From Schistocephalus solidus (lineage: Eukaryota; Platyhelminthes; Cestoda; Diphyllobothriidea; Diphyllobothriidae), in NCBI GenBank assembly GCA_017591395.1, contig WEDG01008943.1, forward strand, positions 82,440 through 146,439: a DNA stretch of 64,000 nucleotides, written 5' to 3'. The notes under the pieces were generated by a model that ran no database searches, was not told the origin of the DNA, and saw nothing but the letters and a program-made list of their open reading frames with translations. Positions 34,715-46,510 of the stretch are shown here, piece after piece; position 1 is the first letter of the stretch, and each line of letters starts with the position of its first letter. A program made the translations under genes and the position numbers.

Positions 34715-35160
34715 ATAAAAAAGCCACATTCAAAATATTGGATCGTCAATATGAAAGTTGGAGTTATGCATATGCTCAATTTTGGCAGCCTCTTGTTTCA
34801 CATTGGTATTATATCTTGTTTAAAGATGGAAAAGTCGATAATTCGCACAATCGGGAAACATGAGTACTTATGTGGAAATACAGTATCGCAGACAGCTAAG
34901 AATAATAATGGTTTATTCCGCTCTAATATTACTACACAGTATCAAAGTGATTTTTGAAATTTTTTGGTAACCTTGACCTCACGAATGAGCCCCGCGTTCG
35001 GCTAGCATCAAAGGTGGATAAGGAGGAACTGAAAGCCACCGTCGATTCACATTCACATCCCCATTGTGTACATGAATTAGTGCTGATGTTTAGTATTATT
35101 ATGCAAGCAATATTAACTACCCTAGGTGAAATTGGTAAAGTGAATAAGATAGGCATGAGG
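34715..35160. other. no recognisable feature
   Basis: Ordinary intronic sequence between the GGA tract and an R2 element; no coding or repeat signal. Confidence 0.3.
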
Positions 35161-35164
35161 GGTT

Positions 35165-35565
35165 AAGGATGCCTTGTAGGGCTGCCAAAACAGGGCATGA
35201 GAAAAGGAGCCAACCAGAATACATGTGACTTTCCACTAAATTCCAGGGAAATTGTGTTTAGGATTAAGGTAAGGGTTAGGATTAAGCTCAAGGTAATTTG
35301 AGTTAATTTGGCTTAATTTGACTTTAAGATCAGAGGTGGGGTAGGGTCGTGATTAGCCAAGGATTAACGTTATTACCATGTTACCTGCAGAATTTAGGTT
35401 TAAGGTGAACATAAGATTAAGATTACGGTGATCGTTTAGTTTATGTTAGGGAAAATATTAGCCTTAAGACACCCTTCCTGAAATTAACCGTAAAGCCACC
35501 TAGTTTAAGCGGGTGGGGTGGTTCCTATTCCCGTGCCATGTTTAGGCGCCCGCATCCCTACTTAC
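35165..35565 (-). repeat. R2 element (inverted copy)
   Basis: Left end GGGCTGCCAAAACAGGGCATGAGAAAAGGAGCCAACC; right end in reverse complement GGGCGCCTAAACATGGCACGGGAATAGGAACCACCCC. The core has TTAGGATTAAGG-TAAGGGTTAGGATTAAG and similar, the reverse complement of the CCTAA cores elsewhere. This is the best-preserved inverted-repeat pair of the family. Confidence 0.7.
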
Positions 35566-35581
35566 ACGGGTTCCAAATAAA

Positions 35582-35777
35582 CTCTATAAAAATACCGAAA
35601 AAACAACGTTTAGAAACTGCATGAAAAAAAAATACTGAAAAAATACCGAAATACCGAAAAAATACCGAAAAAAAATACCGAAACAACAACGTTTAGAAAC
35701 TGCATGAAAAAAATACCGAAAAAAAATACCGAAATACCGAAAAAAATACCGAAACAACAACGTTTAGAAACTGCATG
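35582..35777. repeat. short tandem repeat, about three units of 70-83 bp
   Basis: The 22-bp segment starting AACAACGTTTAGAAACTGC occurs at about 35,602, 35,685 and 35,755. The units are filled by variable numbers of TACCGAAA-type octamers with A runs. The first unit is preceded by AATACCGAAAA. Simple tandem array, non-coding. Confidence 0.9.
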
Positions 35778-35814
35778 GTATCGCTTTCTCATCAGAAAAA
35801 TAATTCATTTTTAA

Positions 35815-36410
35815 ATCAAAGTTTTCCTTAAGCGTTCAGCACAGTGGTTGGACAAAGTCAAACCACCAAACACAGTCCACAGCGCAATATTCATCAACGG
35901 AAGCAGATGATAAGTGTTTGATGGTCTGCCGCAGGTGTGATCCACTATGAATCCATGAAACCTGGTTCCTCGATCACGGCAGAAGTATTTTGTAGCCAAC
36001 TGGACTAAAGGATCCAAGAGCTTGCAGAAAAACAGCGTACTGATCGATTTCTATTCTATTGCACGACAATGCTTGGCCACACACCGCACAAATGACAGCG
36101 GCAAAACTACAGGAGTTGGACTGTGCTCCATCAGCCACCATACTCGCCATATCTTGCCCCCACGGACTACCACTTCTTCCGGAATTTGTGTAACTTGTTC
36201 ATAGGAAGACAATTTAGTTCCGACAATGCTGTAAAACAGGCCTTCCAAGATTTCAGTGGCTCTCGATTACCAGGCTTTTACGCCACCTGACTGAACTACC
36301 GCTGAAATGGCAAAAGCGTATTGACAATATGAGTGCTTACTTTGCTAAATAAAACAATATTTTTTTATTTCTAAAACTAACAAATTTTGTTTTTTTTTCA
36401 GCAAATTTCA
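35815..36410 (+). pseudogene. mariner-family transposase relic
   Basis: Three reading frames together spell the C-terminal half of a mariner transposase. QWLDKVKPPN lies at about 35,845. A frame change follows, then WSAAGVIHYESMKPG at about 35,922-35,966 and ITAEVFCSQLD. LLHDNAWPHTAQ at about 36,056-36,091 carries the second catalytic Asp. After another shift, PYSPYLAPTDYHFFRNL at about 36,138-36,188 carries the third catalytic Asp. The C-terminal LPLKWQKRIDNMSAYF lies near 36,300-36,345. The N-terminal DNA-binding half and the first catalytic Asp are missing, so the copy is 5'-truncated, and at least two frameshifts add to its decay. It lies antisense within Vang intron 1. Confidence 0.85.
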
Positions 36411-37285
36411 GACTTAACGACCGAATAATATCAGTCAACAGCAGCATTTCTGATATTAGGACAAATTGTAATACGCAGAGCGAGGGTTTGTGTCTGCCTG
36501 ATGTGCTGATTGGCTGTCCATCATCGGTCCATTATTCAGTGATTGCACCCGCCAACCCCCGTCCCTCTCCTCCCTTCCTCTGCCCCCCCCCCCCCCCGAC
36601 CGCGGCAGGTTAGCATAGCCGCCATAGCACCAGAGAAATGGCGTTCAACTAACTGGCCTAATTTCTGGACGGAATATCTACAGGTGCGGTTTGCCCTGCA
36701 ACCCCTGTCTTGGGCCAACGTAGTCAACGGCATACTGACAAGTGTTACGTGCACAGACAAGGTAGACAGGAATAGGTTTGTTTTATTTGTCCGCGTCGGT
36801 CAATCGTAACCTAACAACAGGTCTGGAAGAGTCGAAACTCCAACTCTGGCTCCACGATCATTGTTCCTCCTTTAATTCCCAGCAGGCTTTTGAATTTGAG
36901 CCGCCATTTTTTCCTCATACATTCACATTTGAATGTTTTATATGTACATGGACAGGCCCACTTTTCTCATTACATACTGCTACTTACCACTCCTTGTTTA
37001 TATTTACTACAGTAAGAAGGTCACTTGTAAACGATGCCAGAACCGTTTGAAGAAACTCTGGTGCATTTTTGCGACACATTCACGGTCGACCATACATGCT
37101 GCCGACATTTGCAGCTGTCGGTTGCTATATATCTTCTGTTTTCTTCCGGTGAGCTCTTTTGCGTACCAATTTATCCACATTGAACGGAGGCCTTTTTCTG
37201 AAAATTTTGAAGTGATACCTTCAAAATAAAGCATATCTCTCCCTCAAACTAACTGCTACGGTCAGAACTATTAGAGGCCACGAAC
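36411..37285. other. no recognisable feature
   Basis: A C15 run lies near 36,584. Open frames here match no family I know. Confidence 0.3.
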
Positions 37286-37289
37286 TATT

Positions 37290-37590
37290 GTGCGAACATT
37301 CTAACCCCGCAACGAATGCTAACCCTAACGAACACAATAGAAAGGATTATTGTTAGGGTTCGGTTAGGTTGACGTGTAAGGTGTAATGCGGTCTAATTCA
37401 GTGCTAAAAAAAACAGCTCATTTGAACGCTGGTAGTGGGCATATAAAGAACTTTCCATTGCCAACGCGTTACTGCTCTTTTCCGTCCTTTAAACTTTCAT
37501 ACCCCTATTACACGCCTACCTAGCGATTGTGTTCGATAGTAAGACAGTAGAATAGTTCTTTGTCGGTTAGTAGGGTCGCACAACCATTCG
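37290..37590 (+). repeat. R5 interspersed repeat
   Basis: Aligns with 13,485-13,775: CAACGAATGCTAACCCTAACGAACACAATAG, GGTCTAATTCAGTGCTAAAA, GGTAGTGGGCATATAAAGAACTTTCC, TACCTAGCGATTGTGTTCG, and GGTTAGTAGGGTCGCACAA at the right end. Confidence 0.65.
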
Positions 37591-37756
37591 TTTCTCTATA
37601 GGAACGACGTTAACTGATCCGTCCGGACTGAAAGACTTCATACGGGCGGCTCGGGTTCCCTCGTGTAACTGCGGTCTAAAGTGACCGGCTGGAGGCAGCA
37701 AACACGAGGTGGCGGAGTATGCACGTCCTAATACAGTTTCGCCTTTTAGAAGACTG

Positions 37757-37935
37757 AATGGCTGGCTGATGATGGCTAATAAGCCAGAAATTGCCATTCC
37801 AATCTCCCTTGTCTTTGTCGGTTATATCATTCTGCCTATATCACTAGCCACTCTGCGGCTACTGGCGGGGCTCTAGAATGGGCCCAAGGCACAACGGGAC
37901 GAGTGAGTCCTGTAACTGATCGATGAGCGCCCAAC
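37757..37935 (+). repeat. SINE body copy, head missing
   Basis: GGCTGGCTGATGATGGCTAATAAGCCAGAAATTGCCATTCCAATCTCCCTTGTC matches the body of the 11,911 SINE. It continues with GGGGCTCTAGAATGGGCCCAAGGCAC and ends near GATCGATGAGCGC, which is shared with 22,580-22,600. Confidence 0.65.
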
Positions 37936-38675
37936 TACCACATTTATATAATATATTTTCCGCTAATCCGGGATTTAGAAACGCAATGGACAGAAGATTA
38001 GCCGTTTTTCTCAAAAGCTTACTTTGTATTCGGATACTCTGTTGTGTATTTTTAGTCTCAGAAAGGGGCATTAAAGTAAACAAATGTGGCAAAAAACGCT
38101 CCACTATAAAACGAAAATTGAGTTCTTTCATTTTCAGCCGAAAATGTATCACAAATTTTCAGGGTAGTCAAAAAATCGATAAAACTTCCACATGTTCACC
38201 TTGAAAAAGGTAAATTCCGCATATATTCATCAGTGAAGTATCTAATTAACCCGATTTTTAAACGAGTAACTTATTATAACCCGTTTTTTTAATTGGTGGC
38301 CCCACTGACAAAACGGGAGACAGGGACTCCTGTACTACGGAAATGTGGATAAGGTGGGTCTTATTGGTGGAGTAAACGAAACTGACAGCTAGCTGATTGC
38401 GGGAAGACAAATTTAAAAATCTAGGTTTATGTCACTAATTTGTTTAAATACATCAATAAAGCGCAAAATACGAGCGCGCAATTGAAAATACTGGAACTTA
38501 GGCGTTTTTACCGGTCAGAAAATGAAAAGCGAAGACATTGGTTACATAGTACAGACAATTTGATCGCAACCCGCGGGGAATAACCACAGTCCAGGAGAAA
38601 GTAAGAAGAATATATCGATAAATCCGACCCTCGTGGTCACTCTAACGGAACATATGACTGAAGTTGACAGCACGG
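37936..38675. other. no recognisable feature
   Basis: AT-rich intronic sequence. Confidence 0.3.
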
Positions 38676-38679
38676 ATGG

Positions 38680-38800
38680 TCTAGCCCCTAACGCCCCCAC
38701 CCTGGCCCCAACACTAACTTATACTCTAACTTCTAACCTTAACCCAACACTACACCCTAACGCTAACGCAGCCCTCTGTCGAACGTTAGCCCTAATGTTC
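38680..38800 (+). repeat. degenerate CCTAA/CTAAC array
   Basis: CTAGCCCCTAACGCCC, CTAACTTCTAACCTTAACCC, ACACCCTAACGCTAACG and GTTAGCCCTAATG: a degenerate array like the R2 core, without clear inverted ends. Confidence 0.5.
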
Positions 38801-39334
38801 ACAATTCAGGGAGGCATGTCGGGGAATGAGCGGAAGGGGGTTGGGGTTACTTTAAGTCTACGTGAATGGGCATTTCTTAGAAGTCAACGAGGGGTGATGC
38901 CACATATCCAGCCGTTACCCCTGAAGCTCTGCGCGTGATTATTTGCCGCAGTAGCACCGCAACCTTCGATGACATATGAAAGGCAGTAACATGGATTTCC
39001 AATCGATAGTGTCTATGTGACAGAGTAGATCAATGACTGCTTTAACATTGATTTAATAGTAAGTAAATAAAGGAACAAAACAGAGGCAAACTTCCCGCAA
39101 TTTAGACCTCAGTGGCTAAGCAAAGTGTCTCGTAAACAGTAAAGCAGTTAAAGAAGACAGGCGTAATGCAAACTCACACCTTTGAACTTTTTTTATGACA
39201 GCAGCACTCGTAGAGTCTCAAGGATTAGCCAAAAGTGGCGATCGGATAGGTAACATTTTAGGAGAAAGTCTGGAGAAGATATTGTTACATCCGATTCTCT
39301 CGATGGTCGCGAATGACGACATAAGTGGAATTGA

Positions 39335-39445
39335 CAACTATGTCTAAAACCTGACTCTTAACCTAGCCCTAAGCTTTAACTCTGGTCTACTAGCTCCTTA
39401 TCCAAAGCCTAAGTCTTGTTCTAAGACGAACGCTAACCCTAATAG
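39335..39445 (+). repeat. degenerate CCTAA array
   Basis: CTAAAACCTGACTCTTAACCTAGCCCTAAGC and GAACGCTAACCCTAATAG resemble the R2 core at 22,830-22,900, including the ACCTGACTCTTGAACCTAGCCCTA phrase found there. Confidence 0.5.
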
Positions 39446-40530
39446 TGACAGGAAATGACCGAAAGGGAAGGGGCCAAATAAACCAGGTGAGGCTACATGC
39501 TCGATCATCACACGAAAACTTTCTAGTTCTTGAATTTCCTGTTCTCAAGCATTCCGCAACATTCAAAAAAATCTGTAAACTAACTGCATGTTGCATGCTG
39601 TGAAGCCTTCGCTAAAGATAGGACATGTGCTATTTCGTGGATTCATAGAGTTGCAGGTTGCCAAGAATCACGGTCTGACTTTCAAGGGTGGTGCACGGTA
39701 GTACATAAGGCAACCTCTTTCCTGTCTCCATAGATGAGAACCACCAGTATGTCGGAGAAGCCGCAGTATCCGAGACGTGAATCTTGTTATAATGAAGGAG
39801 ACTTGCGTAGCATCGATCTCGCGCGCGCGATACACATATCCATTGTGCTCCACTGGCAATACTACTACGTAAGAACTTCTGTAAGTAGGCTCGGGCGAGT
39901 CCCCAAGAACAAGGCTTGCTCGTCTCCTGGCACAGAAAGAGGCTTCCCATCTGACCTCAGCAGTGCTGGAGATTCCTGTCGGCTATAGTCAGTCCGCCAG
40001 TCGATATGTTTAGCGAAATGTGGTGAAAGCAGACTGCACGGCCTCTTAGAGCCAAGCGGAGAACCGGGCGTCAAAGCGGGCTCCAAGTGGGAGCGTCCAC
40101 CTCCGACAACAAGTTATCCACAGTGACTTTCAACCCATTCAAGTAACTACGCCTCCCCCCGCTGTGGACTTACCCATTCAACCCAAAGACCCACAGTCTA
40201 AATAAAGCAAGGGTCTCGGAGGGCACACCCCAGGTTACCTCCAACCAACCTGGGGGAACCAGTGGAATGCATGTCAAAGAAATGGAGTGCGAAAGGAAAT
40301 CTAGCAGAATGTCTTGTGGCGGGATTTGCGGAACAAGGAAATGCATTAAGGGACTGCATTGAAAAGGGGCCAGTCAGATTAGCGTCCCACTTAACGCTCT
40401 AAGTTTGTGAGGCCGCTAGGAAGCTTAGACAAAGCAGCTCAATTCATCTACTACAAATGGAGTACCGCTGACAGATCTACCTCGAGTAAGTGAAAGAAAG
40501 GTCTGTAAGCGACTTTAAAAAACCCGCTCT
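39446..40530. other. no recognisable feature apart from a possible R1 scrap
   Basis: ATGAAGGAGACTTGCGTAGCATCGAT near 39,793 resembles the inverted R1/R7 phrase at 44,475. Otherwise nothing. Confidence 0.3.
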
Positions 40531-40534
40531 AGTT

Positions 40535-41435
40535 TGTAGTAGCTGGCTTATCTCATGAAACAGTAACCAATATTCTGAAATGTGTTTTTGATTATAAGGG
40601 ATTGCTTGGGTTGTGTTGTAATACTGATTATCGTGCAGCATAATCCTAAGATATTTCAGTCACGACATAATTTAAGCTTTTGGATGACCTCCTTGCCCGC
40701 CCCCTACAGAAGCTAAATTCGGAAAAAATAACGAATTTAGTATCATAAATTGTTCACATTGAGTCTAGATGTCCTTATAAATTCAAATCTATTTTATCGA
40801 AAACGGGTACAAAAATACTCTTTCTTATACTCATTTAGTAGCATCTTACGTCGCCTAAAATTTTATACTCGAAGAAAGGGCATATTTTAGTTTAGAAAAC
40901 TTTGGTAACTATGATATTTGTAAGACAGTAAAATATATATTGGTACATCCTCGTGCCTGCCCATGTATTAATGCTGCTTATGAAGTATACAATATGATCC
41001 GCTACGAAGTCTTCTTAATCCGGTAGAGACCTATCGGTTTAGTTTCACATGTTAAGTAAACAGCATGTAATTTAGAAATTCTAAACGCAGGTGCAACTTG
41101 CAGGTCGGTTTCAAAATTATTCGGGAATTCAAAAAAATGTCTAACCCAAAAAGTACCCCTTCATAAAATAGGTAATTTAAATAAGACGTAATTTTGCTGC
41201 TAAAAGAGTAGTGGGCAATGAAAAAGCCCACTACTTAAGCTATCATTTGCTACCGGGTGTAGATTTTGCAGGCCGTTGAAAGTTATGCATTCGCAAGCCC
41301 GCATCCTCTCGGTACTGAAACATATTGGAATTATTCTGCACGAAAGACAATATTGCAACCCCATCTAAATAACCCTTTCTAATCGATACCACATTTCAGA
41401 ATTTCATTCACCATTTCTTAAGGTACACCAGTTAG
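40535..41435. repeat. R3 foldback element, copy 5
   Basis: Left end: CTTATCTCATGAAACAGTAACCAATATTCTGAAATGTG. Right end: ACATTTCAGAATTTCATTCACCATTTCTTAAGG, its inverse. The inner left arm TTTAGTAGCATCTTACGTCGCC-AAAATTTTATACTCGAAGAAAGGGC (about 40,835-40,880) pairs with the region 41,140-41,215, whose reverse complement includes TTTTAGCAGCAAAATTACGTCTTA. Near 41,212-41,240 the phrases AGTAGTGGGC and GCCCACTACT form a further perfect hairpin. Confidence 0.7.
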
Positions 41436-43165
41436 CGTAAAATACAACTGCATCCTTTCATAGGGCAGTGGTGAGGACTTGGCAAATTGCGTGCCTGCAA
41501 ACACTACGGCGTTGGATACGCAGGTGGAAGTCGGCAGTCAAGGGCCCGCCTTCCTTTTCGTATAAACCCGTAAGAAAATGGTGTGGCTATACGGATAGCA
41601 TGTGCGTGCATTGTTACCGCGGCGACCGGGAGGAGGGCTTTTTAAAAAATACAGACCGACAGAAATAAATTGCCGCCGGATGATGTATTGGAAAGCCGCT
41701 GTGAGTTCTTTGGAAGTGGAAATTCCTGCGGCTATATGCACACACAGACACACATGCACGGGTAACGTCGCCCCAGTCGGCTGTCGGCAAAATCATTAAT
41801 CACCATCGCTCGCTAGGTGGCAGACCCTCTGTCCAGGCCGACTCCTACCAGGGCAACCAGGAAGGGCAACAAAACAAGTGTCTGAAAACAAAGGTCTCTG
41901 CTCCCTACGACTAATGGTGCGGAGGTTACACACTGGCTATCGGTTCAAATTTGGACGCTGGGTGTTGCGAAAACCGTCCTGCCGAAAGAGTGGCCTATTA
42001 GCGGTTCTGCCTCCTCCCCACCACCATGCAGCAGAGAAAACTGACTAACATGGGGGCGACTGGATCAGAGCTGCATTTTTTCTAACATGTCAACATTTTC
42101 TGCTGCAGGGTGTTTTTGTACGACACCAGGGTATATCCGAACAGTTCTGGCTGACTTGAGAGGAAACTGGTCGCGCCAGCACTCCATCTAGTGCGGCAGC
42201 ACAGACCAGATAAGCATTTCATTGGGTAGGCCGTCTATCGAGGGCGACGGCGACTGCAATTCCGCGGGGGGGGAGAAGCAGTGATGTCTTGTTCGATAAG
42301 TAGATTTGCTGAGAAGAAGGGCAAGACTTGCACTGCATTGGCCTCACGCTCTTCTCCCACACTTTCTGATGTTCCGGTGATAGGTCAAGGTCAAGAAGAC
42401 TAGCCATGGGTGCGGGCCTAGAAACTGGTCAGGTATTCACCTCCCCCTTCCCCGCCTCTCATTTGACAGGTACGCATTGGTCCCCCATCGACACAGTGAA
42501 AGGTAAGACAAGGTCACTTTGGGAATGAGTCACGGGAGTCCGAACCTCATCCCCAGAAGTGACTTATCCAACCAGTTTAGAATCTTCCAAGACACGGCAT
42601 GGTAGGAGTCTTGGTAGCTCACCAACCCATTAGATTAAATAGTGAAGAGTGGTCTTATGGGGTCTGCCTCACTCGCACTCTGCTCTCCCGTTGTGTCCGG
42701 TAGGCGGGGGCTGACATTGAGCAGATCTAAACAGTCAGCCCTCAACTTCTATTTCTGCTGCGGTAGCGTTGCCCGCTTCGAGGGCCCAAGAAATTTATGG
42801 ATCTATCTGAACATTAATAGTACCACTTTCCATGGGACGAGGATCGTGTCAGATGACTAATATGCATCAACAGTTTTGAATCCTGGCTACGATTACAACA
42901 CATTCTGTTCTGCATTCGCACAGAAGTCGAATAAAGGTTTACTTCTGTCACGAACACGTGTTAGAAACATCAGAAAGTCAAATAAAAACTTTTTCAGACT
43001 TTTAGTCAGTACTCATGTTTGGGAGTACGTTCAGGGTGCTTTTACCGCCGTAGTAGTCCTCAATTAAAACAAACGCGTATTTCGGCCTGAGTGCAGAGGA
43101 ACTGGAAGTTTAAAGCTACCGTTCCAACCCCTGGTTGCAGTGCCTTGCTTCCTTCCAGCATTGTT
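41436..43165. other. no recognisable feature
   Basis: A tRNA-like B-box (CGGTTCAAATTTGG) occurs near 41,941, but no full SINE can be made out. Confidence 0.3.
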
Positions 43166-43167
43166 TC

Positions 43168-43520
43168 GGAGGAGGAGGGCGAGGAGGAGGAGGAGGAGGA
43201 GGAGGAGGAGGAGGAGAAGGAGGAGGAGGAGAAGGAGGAGGAGGAGGAGGAGGAAGAAGAGGAGGAGGGGAGGGGGAGGGGAGGAGGAGGGAGGAGGAGG
43301 AGGAGGAGGAGGAGGAGAAGGAGGAGGAGGAGGAGGAGGAGGAGGAGGAGGAGGAGGAGTAGGAGGAGGAGGAGGAGGAGGAGGAGGAGGAGGAGGAGGA
43401 GGAGGAGGAGGAGGAGGAGGAGGAGGAGGAGGAGGAGGAGGAGGAGGAGGAGGAGGAGGAGGAGGAGGAGGAGGAGGAGGAGGAGGAGGAGAGGAGGGAG
43501 GAGGAGGAGGAGGAGGGAGA
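43168..43520. repeat. (GGA)n / (TCC)n tract
   Basis: About 350 bp of GGA with scattered GAA, GGGA and one TAG interruption. Purine strand is plus, as in the other tracts of the window. Confidence 0.97.
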
Positions 43521-44420
43521 ATGACGTGTGTGAATTCGAAATAGGCTAAATACGCAGAATACGCCCCAAACCTGGAAGGCAGGCCATTCAGAAACGTCCT
43601 TCCTGATGACTCTTTAGGTCCAGTATTCTCTCTAGGTCTGTCTTTACTCGGTTAGTTGGCACCAAGGGTAGTGGGGAATTCCGACTGATGCCAGCAAATC
43701 TGACGTCGGGCGCGTGGTCAACCCAATCCCAATGGACACTGAACGTCCCTTCGGAATGCCCTGACAGGGTAACTCTTGTACAATTCAACGGACCGTCGGC
43801 CTTCAGGTACGGATCACACAAACTGGATTTGGTCAACAGCTGACGGTGATGCAGTTAAGGCCACAGGGTGCGGCCTGATTAAGTTAGAGAACTTGGGGCA
43901 TCAGTATAAGGGAGGTAGTAAGCAGCAGGGATTATCTTTTAGAACTAAATGGTCGCCGCCTGAGCACCTGGATGTGCAGGGCCGAAGCCTCAATGTCAGG
44001 GGCGGTCCAAGTGGACCCCGGTGTGTCATAAAGAATTAAGGAAATACTCTATAGAGGCGAGATTTACCGGGGATTATGACCGAGGAGGCTCTACTGGATA
44101 AAGTATTAACCAGGCAGTATTACCTTTGCGCTGGCCCTGACCGCCTATCCGGGTTTCAGTCGCAGTTGTGGAGGCATTGAGTAGCCAGGTTTCTGTGGAG
44201 CTCCGGAAAGGCCACGGGATTGTGAATGAACCGGAAGCCAGAAAAAGCAAGCTAGTCTCCCGATGGGCCAAAGTGATGCGTACGCAGCTGTGCATCCAAA
44301 TACAGAAGACTATTTCACGAAATGGGCGGTGCTACGGCGTCAGAGAACTAAATAATCTTGTGATAGGGAGCCGGTATGACACAACCGTTCGACCGTCACA
44401 AGCAATAACGTTCGACACAT
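43521..44420. other. no recognisable feature
   Basis: Intronic sequence; nothing assignable. Confidence 0.3.
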
Positions 44421-44424
44421 TCCC

Positions 44425-44800
44425 CCTGGGGTGAGTGCGATGCCAGTGACTTGAGCGTGGCCTAGTTTATTGTGAGGCAGACTTGCGTAGCATCTACCGC
44501 AATTCAATCTTCCCTCACCCTCTGCCCCTACAAGGGGCCACGCGGTAAATGCGTTGGGCCACCGCAGAGGCCCGATAAGGACACGGCAGGCGTTATTGGG
44601 GCTGCACGCCCATAGCAAATGCCGCACATGGGATGGGGTGTTGTGGTACGCGTAGGTGTAGGCTCACGCCGCGGCAGGCACTTGTATCAGTATGTTTGAT
44701 GCTGTCATGACACCAGGCCCAGCCCGACAAACGCGTTGTGAGACAGTCTGATCTCCATTTGGGTTCAGCGCATCTATAGTGCGGCCCGTTTTGGGGGACC
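44425..44800 (-). repeat. R1 fragment with R7 segment, inverted
   Basis: AGACTTGCGTAGCATCTACCGCAAT is R1 inverted. The stretch 44,525-44,790 matches R7 in reverse: GACACGGCAGGCGTTATTGGGGCTGCACGCCCATAGCAAATGCCGCACATGGGATGGGGTG and GGTTCAGCGCATC. Confidence 0.55.
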
Positions 44801-44849
44801 AGGCAGAGGAAATAGCTGATCAGATACATTATCTGGTTTCACTTCCCGT

Positions 44850-44935
44850 TATCCGTCTATGAGAAGAGGCGATCGCTGAAGCTTGCTGGCCTGACGTTTC
44901 GGAGACAGTGGTCGTTCGAACATGATGGGAAGGAG
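44850..44935 (-). repeat. R6 repeat fragment
   Basis: The reverse complement contains CCGAAACGTCAGGC and CAGCGATCGCCTCTTCTCAT, the R6 signature also seen at 12,590 and 50,925. Confidence 0.45.
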
Positions 44936-45875
44936 TGAGGTCGGTGCTGTGCAACCCTTCCTCATCAGAATAAAATTCGAAGCGCTTTGAGACAACCATG
45001 GCGCACTAAATGTCGTAGTTCAGGAGTTTGTCTAGTGAGGAGATAATTCCATCACACAGGCTGTGAAGGTTAGATTACTACGGACTTAGGTCAACCCTCA
45101 ACGATTGCAGCATGAAGTCTGGTTCATGTTTTTGTCGATGACCCAGCATGTGTCGCATACAGAAATAGGCGTCATGAAGCAAAAAAGCCCGAATGCGTCG
45201 CGTACAGGTAGCCAAACTCGGGCAAGGAAGTATCGACAGGAATGCAGGTACATGGAAACAGAGTTGTTTCGGTCTTCTTCTATCTTATTTCAATTAATCC
45301 AAGATTTTGAATGATGGATCTTCGGTGGTTTTAAAGTAGGTTTGCGATCGACTACGACAAAACAGTCGTACAATTGACGTTTTCCCAGCCACCCTAACGA
45401 CGTGCTGACTTTTCATTCCTAACTGGATCACTGGCTTCAAACTACGGCGCTCAGTCTGAACAACCAATACCCGGCGTGTCAGTTATAAAGGCGGAAAATT
45501 CCAGAGGCGGAGTTACATAGAGAGAAATATAATGTGGATATAGGGAATAGATGAAGCCAATGAACTAGTTAAGTAAGTTCGTGAAAGTTGTGTTCAATGA
45601 AGGCCTGTCATGGCTTCAAAATCTACCAATATTTCTAGTTAACGTTAAATGTAGAAAAAGCAGGAGAAGGTTCTCGTAATTTCAGTAATTTTTCTATCAC
45701 AGCAGATAAAATATGTAACAATCGTTGTAACCAGGACTACCAAACTAGTCACCTCCCCCTCCCTCTAGTCTGCGCTCTCCTCCACACCCCTCTTTCATCC
45801 TCCGCCGATCATCCGGGGGTGCTCCGGTGGAAGGAGAACTATATCCTCAGTAGAAGGAAAAATTCGAACTGGAAT
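44936..45875. other. no recognisable feature
   Basis: A possible R1 scrap (GAAGCGCTTTGAGACAACCATGGCGCACTAAA) occurs near 44,978. Nothing else. Confidence 0.3.
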
Positions 45876-45879
45876 AGCG

Positions 45880-46153
45880 GCATTCATTGATGAATGCTCA
45901 CCGATCCCTAATGGAACTCACTCGTCCCGGTCTGCCTTGGGGCTTCCTCCCGAACTCCGCCAGCAGCCGCACAGCGGCTAGTGTCAAAGACAGATGAACA
46001 ATTCGGGCAAAGACAAGGTAGACTGAAATGGCCATTTCTGGTTTCTTAGCCGGCATTAGTCAGTCATACCCAACCCACAGATGGTGCACCACCCGAGGCT
46101 CGAGCTCACTATCTGCCGAATAAGTCCAACGCTCTAACCACTGAGCCACGGAC
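45880..46153 (-). repeat. tRNA-derived SINE, full-looking copy
   Basis: Read on the minus strand it starts TCCGTGGCTCAGTGGTTAGAGCGTTGGACT, a good A-box tRNA-like head. GAGCTCGAGCCTCGGGTGG sits at the B-box position. Then comes GGGTATGACTGACTAATGCCGGCTAAGAAACCAGAAATGGCCATTTCAGTCTACCTTGTCTTTG, the shared body, and finally GCCGCTGTGCGGCTGCTGGCGG-type sequence and CCCCAAGGCAGACCGGGACGAGTGAG. Total about 275 bp. It has the cleanest head of the family in this window. Confidence 0.8.
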
Positions 46154-46357
46154 TAGATGGCTTGCCGATTTATATCAGGAATAGTGACATTTGTTAATGA
46201 AATTCGAACTTCTAAACAAACTGGAAAGCATAGGCATGGAAGGACTTCCACATTTTGACAGCGATTAATGCGGAATGGTTCTCGGGGTTAGCTGCCTTTG
46301 AAAGATACCAGAGGGGCAAGCGAAACCCAACTCCCTGCGTCGAATGGTGGTAGTGGA

Positions 46358-46510
46358 GGCGGAGGAGGAGGAGGAAGAGGGAGGAGGAGGAGGAGGAGGA
46401 GGAGGAAGAGGAGGAGGAGGAGGAGGAGGAGGGAGGAGGAGGAGGAGGGAGGAGGAGGAGGGAGGAGGAGGAGGAGGGAGGAGGAGGAGGAGGAGGAGGA
46501 GGAGGAGGAG
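46358..46510. repeat. (GGA)n / (TCC)n tract
   Basis: About 150 bp, mixed GGA and GGGA, purine strand plus. Confidence 0.95.

Noticed and set aside
33401..34779. Very long minus-strand frames rich in Pro, Ser and Leu over the GGA tract
   Set aside because: Three overlapping frames on the same (TCC)n array; only the first part downstream of the acceptor (33,883-33,445) is Vang-coding.
35577..35777. CRISPR-like array (regular repeats with spacers)
   Set aside because: Only three units, spacers are simple repeats themselves, and the setting is a eukaryotic intron.
43091..43549. Glu/Arg/Gly-rich plus-strand frames
   Set aside because: Translations of a GGA tract in all three frames.
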